DNA of 64,000 nt from contig JAOWBW010000444.1 in assembly GCA_026119855.1 (NCBI GenBank), forward strand, positions 434,001-498,000. The letters run 5' to 3'. This stretch comes from Campanula takesimana. Taxonomy: Eukaryota; Streptophyta; Magnoliopsida; Asterales; Campanulaceae. Below are positions 22,958 to 34,131 of the stretch, one piece after another; position 1 is the first letter of the stretch, and every line of letters starts with the position of its first letter. The position numbers and the translations under genes were made by a program. The notes beneath the pieces are model-generated. The model saw only the letters and a list, made by a program, of their open reading frames with translations, had not been told where the DNA came from and ran no database searches.

Positions 22958-23669
22958 GCGCGTTGACTTAGGCGCAGGAGGGGGCGCATCAACATCTTCA
23001 TTAACCTGGATGTCTTCATCAGACTCATCCAGTAGAGTCCTTGTTTCCTTGGCTTTCTTCTTCTTTTTCTTTTCCTTCTTCTTCTCTTTAGGCGCAACAG
23101 CCTTTGATTTCTTAGACTTCTTTTCTGGCACAGGTTCAGCAGTAGCCTTGCGCTTTGGAATAGGCGCAGTAGGCTCTTGAATAGATTTACAAGGCGCAGA
23201 TTTAGATTTACTGGCCTTCTTCTTTTTGCGCGGCGCATCTGCAGCAATGCCCTTGCCCTTCTCCTTATCTCCAACCTTATTCAATACTGGCTCATAAACT
23301 GACTCATCTTCAGAGTCTGAGCTAGATGAGGATGCTTCCTCGATCTCACTATCAGAAACTGGAGGGGAGCCTTGGTCATCAAGATGAATATCCTCAAACA
23401 CTTCAATAGGATCCGCAGCCCAGTACATACAATAGTCAAAATTATTTACTTCACAGTGAAAATTTTGGAGGAATACTTTTTTTTTTGGCGAAAGGAGACG
23501 GCATTCCCTAGATTTTATTAATAAAAGAAAAAAGATACAGAGAGACGATGAGGGACATGACGGCCTAACTCACCGGGGAATTAAAAAAGAAGGGGGGAGG
23601 TCTTATACAACCATAAGAACCTCTACAAATAGGAAGGGACCTATCAAAAGACTAGAAAACAAGACATGA

Positions 23670-26600
23670 CTAAATTCTAATGTTAGGATACAAAATCTTA
23701 TCAAAATATATCATACTTTGACAAAGCCGAGGGCATGAATCCAAAGAATGAAAATCAAAATCAGCACCACCATTCGCAGAATAATTGGCAAGAAAATCAG
23801 CAACTTTATTCCCTTCTCTGAAAATGTGAGTAACCCGAACCTCTAACATCTCCATAAATCTGAAAATAGCCTGAATGAAATACAAAATCTCCCAAGGAAT
23901 ATTATATTTTTTATTAAGAATGTTAGCAAGGACTTCAGAATCAACCTCCAACCAAACATTATGAAATCCCATCAAGCGAGCATGATTAATACCATCAAGA
24001 GCAGCCCAAGCTTCCGCCACTATATTAGATGCATGGCCATAAAATTGAGAATATGCAAAATGAAAAGAGCCATCATGACCACGAATGATACCGCCCCAGA
24101 AGCAACACCAGGATTCCCTCTAGAAACTCCATCAGAATTCAGCTTGACTTGATTAGACTCCGGGTATTTCCAAGAAACCAGTCTAGCACGAGTACTCACC
24201 AAAGCTGCCGAGTGAATATCAAAAAACTTTGAAATATGAGAATCTTGAGTGAATATCAAAAAACTTTGAAATATGAGAATCTTGAGTGCCAGTTCGAATA
24301 GAGACCTTATGAGCATGAACAATATCCACAATTTGTTGTCTAATGTTATGAAGCACTTGGGAAACTTTAGGAGACATCCCATCAAATCTGCACTTGTTCC
24401 GATGCTTCCATAATTCCCAACAAATAAAACCAGGAATAATATCTTTAATCCAAGACACAACTCGGCTAGACCTTTTGGGGGCCCCATGCCAAGAAATCAA
24501 CCATTGGGTAAGTGTATCCCCAGATAAAGATATACCCAACATGGAACCAAAAAACAGCCACACGCTATAGGCAATGTTACCACTAACCAAGATATGGGAA
24601 ATAGTTTCAACCGAAGAATTTACACAGCAATGGAATTTAGAAGCTAAAAGGATACCATTGCGAGAGACGTTGTCATCGGTTGGAATTGCCTTTTTAATAG
24701 CTTTCCAAAGGAATACAGAGACTTTGAGAGGGAGGAATTTATGCCAACACCAACCAAAAACATTACTACTGACACGAGAAACCCTACATTCCTTCCATGC
24801 TGAGGAGATGGAAAATTTGCCCGAAGAGGCCGGAGTCCAGAAAGGTGTATCAACGCCTTCCATAAGACGAATATATTGGCTTTGAATTGCCACTAAAAGT
24901 TTCTGGCCAAAAGTATCACGAACATAATCTTCACGTAACTCACCATTCTCAAATAAAGAGAAGAGCTGGTCATGTCTATCATCGAGAATAAGAATATATC
25001 ATGAGAGAACCAGCGCTCTTGAATGGAAATTTCTCCATTACCAATACCCCATCTTAAACGAGCTTCCACCAACTCTTTAGCAGCAATCATACGCCTCCAA
25101 ATATGGGAGCAACCCACCCTTGCCGTAGCATCCATGGGGTGGGAATCCCTGCAATACTTAGCAGCAAGAATTTGGGACCAAAGAGAATTAGATGTACGGA
25201 ACCTCCACCACAGTTTCATAGAGAAACCTACCGAGATATCATCAAATTTCCGTAGACCTAGACCTCCTTCTTCCACTGGCCAATAAAACTCTTTATGGGA
25301 AATCCAATGACACTTTCTGCCACCCTCGGGGCTGCTCCAAAAGAAATTTATAATAAGGCGATTTATAGCAGCAATAACCCCCTTTGGAGGGTCAAGAAGA
25401 GATATATAATATATAGGAATGGCCTGCAAACACGTCTTAATGAGAATCAACTTAGCTCCCGCTGAAAGGAGCTTCCCTTGCCAAGTCTCAAGGTGAGTTC
25501 TTAATTTATTCATCACTGGATCAAATAAAGATTGGGTCCTCCTCCCAATGTATAACGGGCAACCAAGATAGACAATAGGAAGTTGTTTCTTTTGGAAACC
25601 TGAAACCTGGGCAATAGCATTATCTCTCTCAGCATTATCTCTCCCAGTGAGAAAACAAGATTTAGAGACACTAATAAGCTGGCCCGAAAATTGCTGGTAG
25701 GCTTCTAGGAATTCCATGTGCAGCTCCAAGGAAGGAACACTCCCATTACAGAAAATAATAATGTCATCGGCATAAGATAGATGGGAAATAACTGGGACAT
25801 TAAGATTTCCCGTATGATAGGCCCCATGAGGGTGGAGAACATGAAGATTATTAAGTCCAAGACTTAGAACTTCAGCAGCAATAATAAAGAGACTTGGAGA
25901 GATGGGGTCTCCTTGACGAAGCCCACGAGAAGAGGCAAAATAACCACAAGCTGTGTCATTAATTAGAACTTAGAACCAACATGAATTAACACACCTGAAA
26001 GATCATATCCAGCCATTATTCGGAAAACCCAAATATGCGCATGACTTTAATTAAAGCAAACCAAGAAAGTCTTTCGTACGCCTTTGCCATATCAAGCTTC
26101 AATGCCACATTAGAACCAAACACCTTCCTTTTAAGAGACTGAAAAAGTTCTTGCGCCAACAAGACATTTTCATGAATTAAGCGACCCTTCACGAATCCAC
26201 TTTGTTGAGGAAAAATAATACGAGGGAGCACATGTTGCAAGCGAAGACATAACAGTTTGGTAATAATTTTGTTAGAAAAATTACACAAACTAATAGGCCT
26301 TAGTTCAGAAAAACCGTGGGAGATTCAACCTTTGGGATTGTAACAATAAGAGTACTCGTCCAACTTCTAGGGAGATGAAAACCACAAAAAAATCAACAAC
26401 AGCTTTAAGAAGGTCTGAACAAATAATATCCCAACACTTTTGATAAAACGCACCTGTAAAACCATCCGGGCCTGCAGCACTAGAACCACTCATACCGAAA
26501 ACCACTTCCCGAAGCTCATCCATAGAAGGAATAGCCGCAAGCAGTTGATTATCTTCATTTGTGATTAATCTAGGAATTAATTCCAAGAGGCCATCTGGGG

Positions 26601-27825
26601 GATTGCTATTAACACCATGTAATTGGTCCGAATAGAATCTAACAGCCTCCTCTTGGATCTGAGCTTGAGAGATAATCCAATTGCCTTGTACGTCCCTAAT
26701 CCGGTGAATGAACAATTGCTGCCTTCTTTTCTTGACATAAGCATGAAAAAATCTGGTGTTATGATCACCATCCTTTATCCACGCTAGATTCGCTTTTTGC
26801 ATCGAGAATTCTTCCTTAATTTTCAGCCTATATGAGAGATTATCTTGAGCAAGATGTAAAGCCGCCCTATTCTCCTCACTAGGATCTTGTTCAAACTCTA
26901 ATTATTTCCCACAAACCTCATCCTCTGCATTTTTCACAAGCTGATCCACTTTTCCAAAAATCGTACTATTCCAAAGCTGCAAATCTTGCTTAAGTTTGGT
27001 AAGTTTTTTAGCAAACTTAACCATAGGTCTACCATAAACCCTAGATGCCCAAGAATTGCACACCACAGAATTGAAGGTTGAGTGCCTTGTCCAAACATTA
27101 AGAAACCGAAAAACTCCTTTACTGACTTCATCCATTAAGCGAATATTAACCAAAAGGGGGGCATGATCCGAACAAGTTCTACTAAGATGATCAATAGCTG
27201 TATTAGCAAAATTTTAAAGCCAAGCCTCATTATATAAAGTACGATCAAGCCTTTGCAGAATTGTTGCCCTTTCCTTCCTTTTATTCCACCAAGTGTAAAT
27301 ATGGCCACGAAAACCTCCATCAATTAGGTTCGAGACCTGAATCATATCAACAAATTCAGACACTTTAGATTCCACAACTGGTTTACCACCCAACTTCTCA
27401 GATTGATCAACAATAGCATTAAAATCACCTACAATCATCTAAGCTTCGACCGTGGTACTCATATCAACAAGATAGTCCCATAAATCCCATCTAATATATT
27501 TGCTACAACTAGCATGAACAAAGGACATTAGAACCGGAGTTGGCCAAAGAGTATGAGAAACCCTAACCGTAACAACTTGAGCATCTTGATGTAATAACGT
27601 ACAGTTAACACCATGCCGCCACACAACCCAAATATTCCCCTTGTCATTAGCAACTCCCCCACTACAGCGAAGCTTACTAACATATGATGGAAGAACAGAC
27701 GGATCCAGCTTAGGCTCATATATACCACAAAGAGACACATCGTGCATTCTTAATAACCGTTTGACCCTTCTAACTGAGGACTTATTACCAATTCCACGAA
27801 TATTCCAGCTTAGAATACCTACCAT
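23670..27825 (-). pseudogene. LINE E ORF2: endonuclease, RT, zf-RVT, RNase H
   Basis: The start at 27825 (MVGILSWNIRGIGNKSSVRR) matches LINE H. Endonuclease motifs are MIVGDFNAIVDQ and RTCSDHAPLL; RT shows SSAAGPDGFTGAFY, FVKGRLIHENVLLAQ and YADDIIIF; then zf-RVT (24650-24400) and RNase H (NSDGVSRGNPG, LEVDSEVL, THIFREGN). Breaks include TAG at 27439 where LINE H has TGG, a TAA near 27217, a TAA near 26900 where LINE H has a Glu codon, frameshifts near 26310 and 24980, a 37-bp tandem duplication at 24211-24284 that shifts frame, and a small deletion near 24095 in the GGG loop. Confidence 0.9.
24211..24284. repeat. 37-bp tandem duplication inside LINE E ORF2
   Basis: Two exact, adjacent copies of a 37-bp unit (24211-24247 and 24248-24284) where LINE H has a single copy near 43640-43676. 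The length is not a multiple of three, so it breaks the frame between zf-RVT and RNase H. Confidence 0.95.
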
Positions 27826-27862
27826 TATAACAGTTGAGAGAGATAGAAAAAAGAGAGGGCTT

Positions 27863-28940
27863 TTAAGCCAAAGATCTACCACCCCCCCCCCCTAATGTTG
27901 GGGGAAATACTTTCTGTGTAACTTCACGCGCAAGAGAGGAAAGGTCTTGAATATCAAAATCTGAAGTAACACGAGGACCCCGAGGAGAAAGTTGCAGTTT
28001 ATCAATTGTGTCATCCCAAGAATGCTTTTTAATTACAAAATCTTCAACCTGCAATTCTGAATCATAATCTCCTCTATCAATATTAACATCCACCTTCTCA
28101 TCATGAATATGAATAATGGCAGGCCCAGAATAAGTATTAACCTCGGAGACATCATGATTATGCAAACCTGAGCTTATTCTTTCTTCTTCCAAATCAATAG
28201 CCCCATCATCAACAATTACACCTTTATTCTGATTAGAGGATGTCTTAAGGGACATTGGAAAAACAAAAGGAGTACCCCGTTTAGCTAAAAAACTGAAACC
28301 ACTTGAGACAATATTTGGGAACATCACCTTAGCCGCATTTGGAGAGGAGGTTTTATGCACCTTGGATGGTCCGGCACCATTAACCTGTCCATTACCATTA
28401 CCTTCTTGTATAACATCATCATTCTTTTTCTTCATTTGATTAGCCTGATCATTCAGCCGACCATTGCCATGAACCTGTTTGAGACCTTTACCTTTATCCA
28501 TTACGTTGGGTTTAGCTTTCTCAACATAGACTAGGGTAGGTTTAGCCTTTGAAGCACCAGTATTAGGGTTTTCTTTATGAACATCGCCATTTTTTCCTTT
28601 AGGGTTTGGACCAACAATCTCCGTATGTTTTACACCATCCCCTTTTAAGACCTCTTTCTGCTTAGGTTTATCATGTCGGGGATGAAGATAAAGGCAGGAG
28701 CTCATGTCATGCCCAAGCTTGTAACAATGCTTACAATACTGAGGCAAATTAATAAAATTCAAGGCTTGATAGAAGCTGGAGAATTCCTCACCACAATCCA
28801 GAAAAACCCTAGAAGAAAGCTTTTTAAGTAGATCTACTTGGACCAACACCCGAGCCTCACTAGGCCGAGACAGATTAGCTGTGGGTTGATCAATAGAAAG
28901 AGGCTCCCCAAAAATCTTTGCAATTGAGAATAAGCATACT
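27863..28940 (-). pseudogene. LINE E ORF1, 5'-truncated: DUF4283 end and CCHC knuckle
   Basis: The retained part starts inside DUF4283 (IAKIFGEPLSIDQP) and reads through MLVQVDLLKK and the knuckle YCKHCYKLGHDMSSC (C-x2-C-x4-H-x4-C). A hydrophilic Asn/Lys-rich tail runs to a stop at 27863. A C-run at 27882-27891 lies just before the stop, where LINE H has a shorter run, so the two reading frames end differently. The role would be binding LINE RNA, by analogy with plant L1 ORF1. Confidence 0.85.
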
Positions 28941-28981
28941 TTTCCTGTTCCGTCTCTAGGGTTGCCCTAGGGGCGCCGCTG

Positions 28982-30511
28982 ATGGCTTTTCCGGCATCAT
29001 TCTTCAACATTCCTGTCGCTTTGATTCCCCCTCATCATTCAGTTTCCCATAATAACCTTCAAAACCCTATCATTCCTGCTCCCGAGGTCAACAAAGTGGC
29101 GGCGGCTCACCCTAACCCTAATATTCAACAGACACCGTCTAACCCTAATCCTAATACTCAACCTGGTATTTCTATAGCGCCGCAACCCAAATCCTTTGTG
29201 GCTATTTTTTCAGAAACTCCTCAATCTCATGCTTTCCCTATTGCCCCGCTATCGTCACATAAAGGAACTCCAGCCATCAAACTTTCGAAAGAAGCTATTG
29301 AGCAATTTTCTAAGCCGTTTAGATGGACGCTCGTTGGCAAGTTCTCCCACGGTCGACCGTCTATGGAAGACACGAGGATTGCTTTTGCTAAATTTAATCT
29401 TAAGGGTGTGTATAAACTGGGTCACTTAGATTCAAAGCATATCCTGATCCAACTAACAACGGAAGCGGATTATCAACGGCTATGGATGAAAGAGGTATGG
29501 TATGTGCTTAAATTCCCTATGAGAACGTTGGCTTGGTCCCCGGCGTGGAGGCCGGAGCAGGAATCCTCTATTGTACCTGTCTGGTTTGGATTACCAGGCC
29601 TTCCCGTTCACCTGTTCAACAAAGCGTTCTTGTTTTCTTTGGCTCAAGCTATTGGCACCCCTTTATCGCTTGACAAAGCGACTTTGGAGCTCTCTCGGCC
29701 CAGTATTGCTAAGATATTGGTCCAAGTTGACGTTCTTAAGAAGTTACCTATGGAAGTGATTATTGATTGTGGTGATGCCCTTCCAAGTTTCTACCAAAAA
29801 GTTGAGTATGATAACCTGCCGCGCTATTGTAAACATTGCTTCAAGCTGGGTCACAATGTTTCTCAGTGTAAACGAGCTAATCCTTTGGCTAAAAGTGATA
29901 AAGACAAAGATATGGTAGAAAAAAAGGATAAGAACGTTGCTACTAATGTTGGTCTTAAGGAGGGTATTGAGACCCAGAACCGACATGTTGATCTCCCTTC
30001 TAGTTCTAATGATAAGACCCAAGATTCAATCACTAATAATGATTCTTCGGTTCGTCAAAATGTTGAACAGATGAAGAAGGTAATCATGGCAAAACGAGGT
30101 CAACCCTTACCGGAGGTCATGGTTCAGACTTTGAAAAAGGCATGTGAAAATGTTATTCAAATCAACTCCAATGAACAGGAGTCCAATGCCAAGGTCAATG
30201 TTGAGCAGGAGGATAGTTCCAAGGTTGAAGAGCAAATTTTGCAAAATGCTGCTAACCTATATTCTGGAAAACTTGTCACGGGCAATGGGGTGATACCGGA
30301 AGTGGGACTGTCCTCACGAGATGGTAATAATGATCCAGTTGGCAACCTAAATCTTTCTCCTAGGGCAACACCACCTCCGTCTACTTATATTACTGCTATG
30401 GCTGGTTCTACGCCATTTGCATCTCAACAACATCAACAAGTAGATTCTGAGGGTTTCATCAAAGTAACATCTCGGAAACACAGAAGCAAATCTGCCTCTC
30501 CCCCATCTTAA
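28982..30511 (+). CDS. LINE F ORF1: DUF4283 and CCHC RNA-binding protein, intact
   Basis: A 509-residue open frame without breaks. The Pro/Asn/His-rich N-terminus covers residues 1-90. DUF4283 covers about 95-250 and includes FRWTLVGKFSHGRPSME, GHLDSKHILIQLTTEADYQRLW and VPVWFGLPGLPVHLFNK. The CCHC knuckle is C283, C286, H291 and C296. A Lys/Asp-rich then Ser-rich tail ends in a basic motif (SRKHRSKSASPPS). It would bind the LINE transcript and take part in the ribonucleoprotein. The start is the first ATG of the element and agrees with LINEs B and G. ORF2 begins 43 bases after the stop. It may be untranslated because the element is truncated. Confidence 0.85.
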   Translation: MAFPASFFNIPVALIPPHHSVSHNNLQNPIIPAPEVNKVAAAHPNPNIQQTPSNPNPNTQPGISIAPQPKSFVAIFSETPQSHAFPIAPLSSHKGTPAIKLSKEAIEQFSKPFRWTLVGKFSHGRPSMEDTRIAFAKFNLKGVYKLGHLDSKHILIQLTTEADYQRLWMKEVWYVLKFPMRTLAWSPAWRPEQESSIVPVWFGLPGLPVHLFNKAFLFSLAQAIGTPLSLDKATLELSRPSIAKILVQVDVLKKLPMEVIIDCGDALPSFYQKVEYDNLPRYCKHCFKLGHNVSQCKRANPLAKSDKDKDMVEKKDKNVATNVGLKEGIETQNRHVDLPSSSNDKTQDSITNNDSSVRQNVEQMKKVIMAKRGQPLPEVMVQTLKKACENVIQINSNEQESNAKVNVEQEDSSKVEEQILQNAANLYSGKLVTGNGVIPEVGLSSRDGNNDPVGNLNLSPRATPPPSTYITAMAGSTPFASQQHQQVDSEGFIKVTSRKHRSKSASPPS

Positions 30512-30554
30512 CTCTTGTGAGTCTTTCGTTTATTCTTTTATATATAGTTTCTCA

Positions 30555-33500
30555 ATGGTAGCCATTATTAGTTGGAATCTCCGTGGCATTGGAAACAAGG
30601 CCACTGTGAGAAGAATTAAAAAGCTTTTTATTATGTATGGTGCCTCGGCTTTGGCTATTTATGAGCCAAAAATTCACAAGTCCAAGTTGGATTCCTTTGT
30701 TCGTAAGCTGAACTGCAGTGGGGGAGTATCTAATGATTGTGGAAGGATTTGGTTTATTTGGAAGCATGGTTTTTCTTGTGAAGTTGTCCATGATAGTGTT
30801 CAAGCTCTTTCGGTTCAAGTGAAACATAGCCTATGGCCGAATCCCATTCTTATGACTTGTGTCCACGCTCGATGTAATAAGTTTGATAGGACAATTCTTT
30901 GGGATGACTTAATTACTCTTAGTGATACTCCACTTGCTTGGCTGGTGTGTGGGGACTTCAATGTGGTTCTCGATCAAGAGGAAAAGCTTGGGGGTCGTCC
31001 TATTAATTTTTCACAAAGTGGCTGAATTCTCTGATACTATTCAAGTCACCTCTTTGCTTGATGCTGGTTATGAGGGGTCCAAATTTAGTTGGTGGAACAA
31101 ACAACTTGGGAGGAATTCTATTCAACAACGTCTTGACAGGGTGTTGTACAATGAACAGTGGCTCAATTCTTTTGATAATACTTCTGTGAAGCATCTTAAT
31201 AAGACATGCTCAGATCATGCCCCGTTGGTGATTAATATTCGAGTTGAGGCTGAAGTGCGTAAAGGTTCCTTTCGGTTTATTAATGCATGGACAAAACATC
31301 CCTCTTTTATTGCTACAGTTGAAACTCTTGGACTGCATGGATTGATGGTCGTCCCATGGTTTGCTTTGGCAAGAAGCTAGCTCGGCTTAGACGGGAGTTG
31401 TCCGTTTGGAATAAAAATACTTTTGGGCGCATTGATCAACAAGTGGCTAATGCTGAAGATGAAGTTATGCTCAAGGAACAGGAGCTTGAAAAGAATCCTT
31501 CCGAGGAATCTAGGGCGGCATTGAGTTTGGCCCAAGCTCATTTGCAGCATACCTTGGCTACTAAAGAATCCTTTTGGCTGCAAAAAGCTAATATAAAGTG
31601 GATCAAAGAGGGAGATAGAAATACCAAAAAATTTCAGTCTTATGTGAAAAAGAAGAGACAACGATTATTCTTACATAGAATTCGAAATCGAGAGGGAGTT
31701 CTTCTTACCAATAAAACTGATATTCAGACCGAGGCAGTGTCGTTTTATCAGAAGCAGTTGATGGCAGATATGGTGGAGACTAATGAGCACGACGACCTCC
31801 TGAATCTTATTCCTCCGTTGATCACTGACGCGGAAAATGACATCCTTAAATCTGTGCCGGATATGGATGAAGTGTTAGAGACTATTAAATGGATGAATGG
31901 GCAAGGCGCTGCTGGCCCTGATGGTTTTACCGGAGCTTTCTATGTCTCCTGCTGGGAAATTATAAAAGAGGATCTTCATCGTGCTATAAAGGAGTTCTTT
32001 GCCGGTTTTGAGATGCCGAGGTCTTGGACAAGCACCCTTGTCGTTACCCTTCCAAAAATTGATAATCCGGTAATGTTTTCGGATCTTCGTCCCATAAGCC
32101 TTTGTAATTTCTCAAATAAAATCATTACAAAAATCAAAGTGGATTTGTTCAAGGGCGAGTTATTCATGATAATATCCTCTTAGCGCAAAAATGATGTCCT
32201 CGGTTAAAAAGAAAATTCGGGGATCCAATATTGCTATCAAGCTTGACATGGCCAAGGCTTATGACCGGTTATCCTGGGTTGCTCTCATCAAGGTGTTAAA
32301 ACAGTTCGGTTTTGCTATAGAATGGGTAGACATGATTTATAGGTGCATCTCTAACTGTTGGTTTTCAGTTCTCGTGAATGGCGAGAGTTGCGGTTTCTTT
32401 CACTCGACTAGGGGTCTTCGCCAAGGAGACCCTCTCTCTCCTAGTCTTTTTATCATTGCCGCCGAAATCCTAAGCAGAGGGCTGAATTACATTCATCAAT
32501 ATAACCCTAAAATCAGATTTCGAGCCCATATTCATACTCCGGTGGTCTCCCATTTATCGTATGCTGATGATATCCTTATTTTCTGTAATGGGGCGAAAGA
32601 TTCTCTTCGAATGCATATGAAGTGTTTGGAGAAATATCAAGCTTTCTCGGGGCAGCTTGTTAGCATTGGGATGTCTTGTTTTGCCACAGGGAGGAATGAT
32701 GCAAATCTGGATGCTCTTATTTCTGAAGTCACGGGATTTCTAAAAAAAGACTTCCCAATTATCTACTTGGGATGCCCTTTATATGTTGGTCAAAAAACGC
32801 AAGCTCTATTTAGTACACTAATCCAGAAAATGGAAAAGAGACTGGAAACTTGGCAAGGAAAACTTCTCTCTCACGGTGCAAAGGTAACCCTTACCAAATC
32901 TTGTCTCCAAGCAATCCCCCTCTATTATATTTCTGTCTTAACCCCCCTAAAAATGTGATTACGACCATGCAACGGTTAATCATGAATTTCTTTTGGAGCG
33001 GTTCGGATGGCTCTCGGAAATGTCATTGGATTGGGTGGCAAAAAATCAGCCGTCCTCTTGATGAAGGGGGGCTTGGAATTCGGAAATTTGAAGACTTAGC
33101 TACTGCCTTTGCCATGAAATTATGGTGGCGGCTGCGTAGTTCGTCTTCCCTTTGGACTGAATTCATGCTTGCTAAATACTGTTATGAGACACACCCTATG
33201 GATGCCGTTGTCACAAGCTTTGCATCTCATATATGGAAACGCATGATAGGGGTGAAAGATTTTATGGTGCAGCGTATAACGTGGAGAATTGGTAACGGGC
33301 AGATTTCCATCAATGAGAATTGGTTTGAAGGGGTTAAACCTATTATTCCTATGCAGCATATTGAAGTTTACAATTTATTTGAAAACCGTCATCCTCGGGC
33401 TGATTACATTCGAAATAACTTTGGTGAGCATCTCTTGGCGTTGATCAATGCTCAAAATATCACGCTTAATGCGAATGAGGATACTCTAATGTGGAAGCCT

Positions 33501-34131
33501 TCCACAACAGGCAAGTTTACAATCTCTTCTGCATGGCGGGAATGCCGTCAATCTCATATTTCTAGTTCTGTTTATTCGGCTCTTTGGCATAAGCATCTTC
33601 CCCCCCCCCCCCAAATACTCTATTCTTTTATGGAGAATTCTTCACAAAGGTTTACCCACGGATGAGGCCCTTCAGAAGCGCGGCATTCAAACAGTATCAA
33701 GATGTGGCTGTTGCCATTCTCCTTCCACGGAATCCTTGGACCATGTCTTTGTGCATGGGGACATTGCTACATCGGTTTGGAGATTTTTCGGCCAAGTGTG
33801 TGGTATTAATAATAGCTTGGGGTCTTTCCATGCTATTCTCTATTCATGGTGGTTTAATCGTCCCAAAAATATTTCCCCGCTTAATAAATGGATCACTCAC
33901 ATTCTTCCTGGAGTCATTGCCAGGACTATTCGGTGTCAAAGAAATAAGTGGACCTTTGAAGGCATTCGGATGCATGGCGTGGACATCATATCCTCTATTA
34001 CTCAACAGGTATTGAATATTGCGGTCGCATTCAAACACCCTTTTCAGCCTTCAGTTTTTATGCTTCAATTCTGCATGTTTTTAAGCTTTCTGTTGCTGCC
34101 CCGAGGCCTCGTGTGGTTACGTCTTGGCTAG
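30555..34131 (+). pseudogene. LINE F ORF2: endonuclease, RT, zf-RVT, multiply frameshifted
   Basis: Motifs in order: MVAIISWNLRGIGN start, LVCGDFNVVLDQ, KTCSDHAPLV, KKLARLRRELSVWNK, GAAGPDGFTGAFY, AKAYDRLSWV, RQGDPLSPSLF, YADDILIF, FFWSGSDG, zf-RVT near 33600-33800. Frameshifts lie near 31010, 31330, 32130, 32940 and at the 12-base C-run 33600-33611. At 32130 about 20 codons between NKIITK and the FVQGR motif are gone. The YADD catalytic strand is intact. The RNase H domain is absent because the element ends at 34131. Confidence 0.88.

Larger units (their letters stand above)
20792..23478 (-). pseudogene. Env-like or plant-transposon-type reading frame, interrupted by LINE D
   Basis: On the minus strand one frame runs from LINE E to a stop at 20792-20794 once LINE D (22210-22942) and one target copy are set aside. 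Order: acidic Ser/Asp/Glu-rich part (23400-23280), Lys-rich segments (23250-23040), a Pro/Ser/Thr-rich part, a second basic patch (22040-21950), another Pro/Ala-rich part, then a Gln/Leu-rich region (21640-20800) that looks coiled-coil. Breaks are a TAA at 21541, a frameshift near 21200, and TAGs near 21050 and 21017. Its place before a purine tract and copia LTR fits the env-like ORF of SIRE/Maximus elements, but I recognise no domain. The 5' end is lost at LINE E, where the frame is still open. Confidence 0.55.
23479..28940 (-). mobile_element. LINE E, L1-type, lacking its 5' end
   Basis: From the T-run at 23479 (poly-A tail on the minus strand) the element holds a 3' UTR with the conserved hairpins, ORF2 (27825-23670) and most of ORF1 (28940-27863). 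It stops at 28940, inside DUF4283, where LINE F begins head to head. It is the closest relative of LINE H in the window; side-by-side reading shows long identical stretches with scattered single changes. No target duplication can be found because the 5' end is missing. Confidence 0.9.
28941..34131 (+). mobile_element. LINE F, 5' part present, 3' end missing
   Basis: The element begins with a short leader (TAGGGTTGCCCTAGG) and carries ORF1 (28982-30511) and ORF2 (30555 to about 34131). It stops at the beginning of RNase H (FPRL/RVVTSWL-like motif) against Athila pol. Ordinary LINE insertions lose 5' ends, so the missing 3' end points to later deletion or rearrangement. Its left end meets the truncated 5' end of LINE E. 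Confidence 0.87.

Noticed and set aside
22944..23180. Plus-strand frame rich in Phe and Ser
   Set aside because: It is the complement of the Lys-rich segment of the minus-strand env-like frame.
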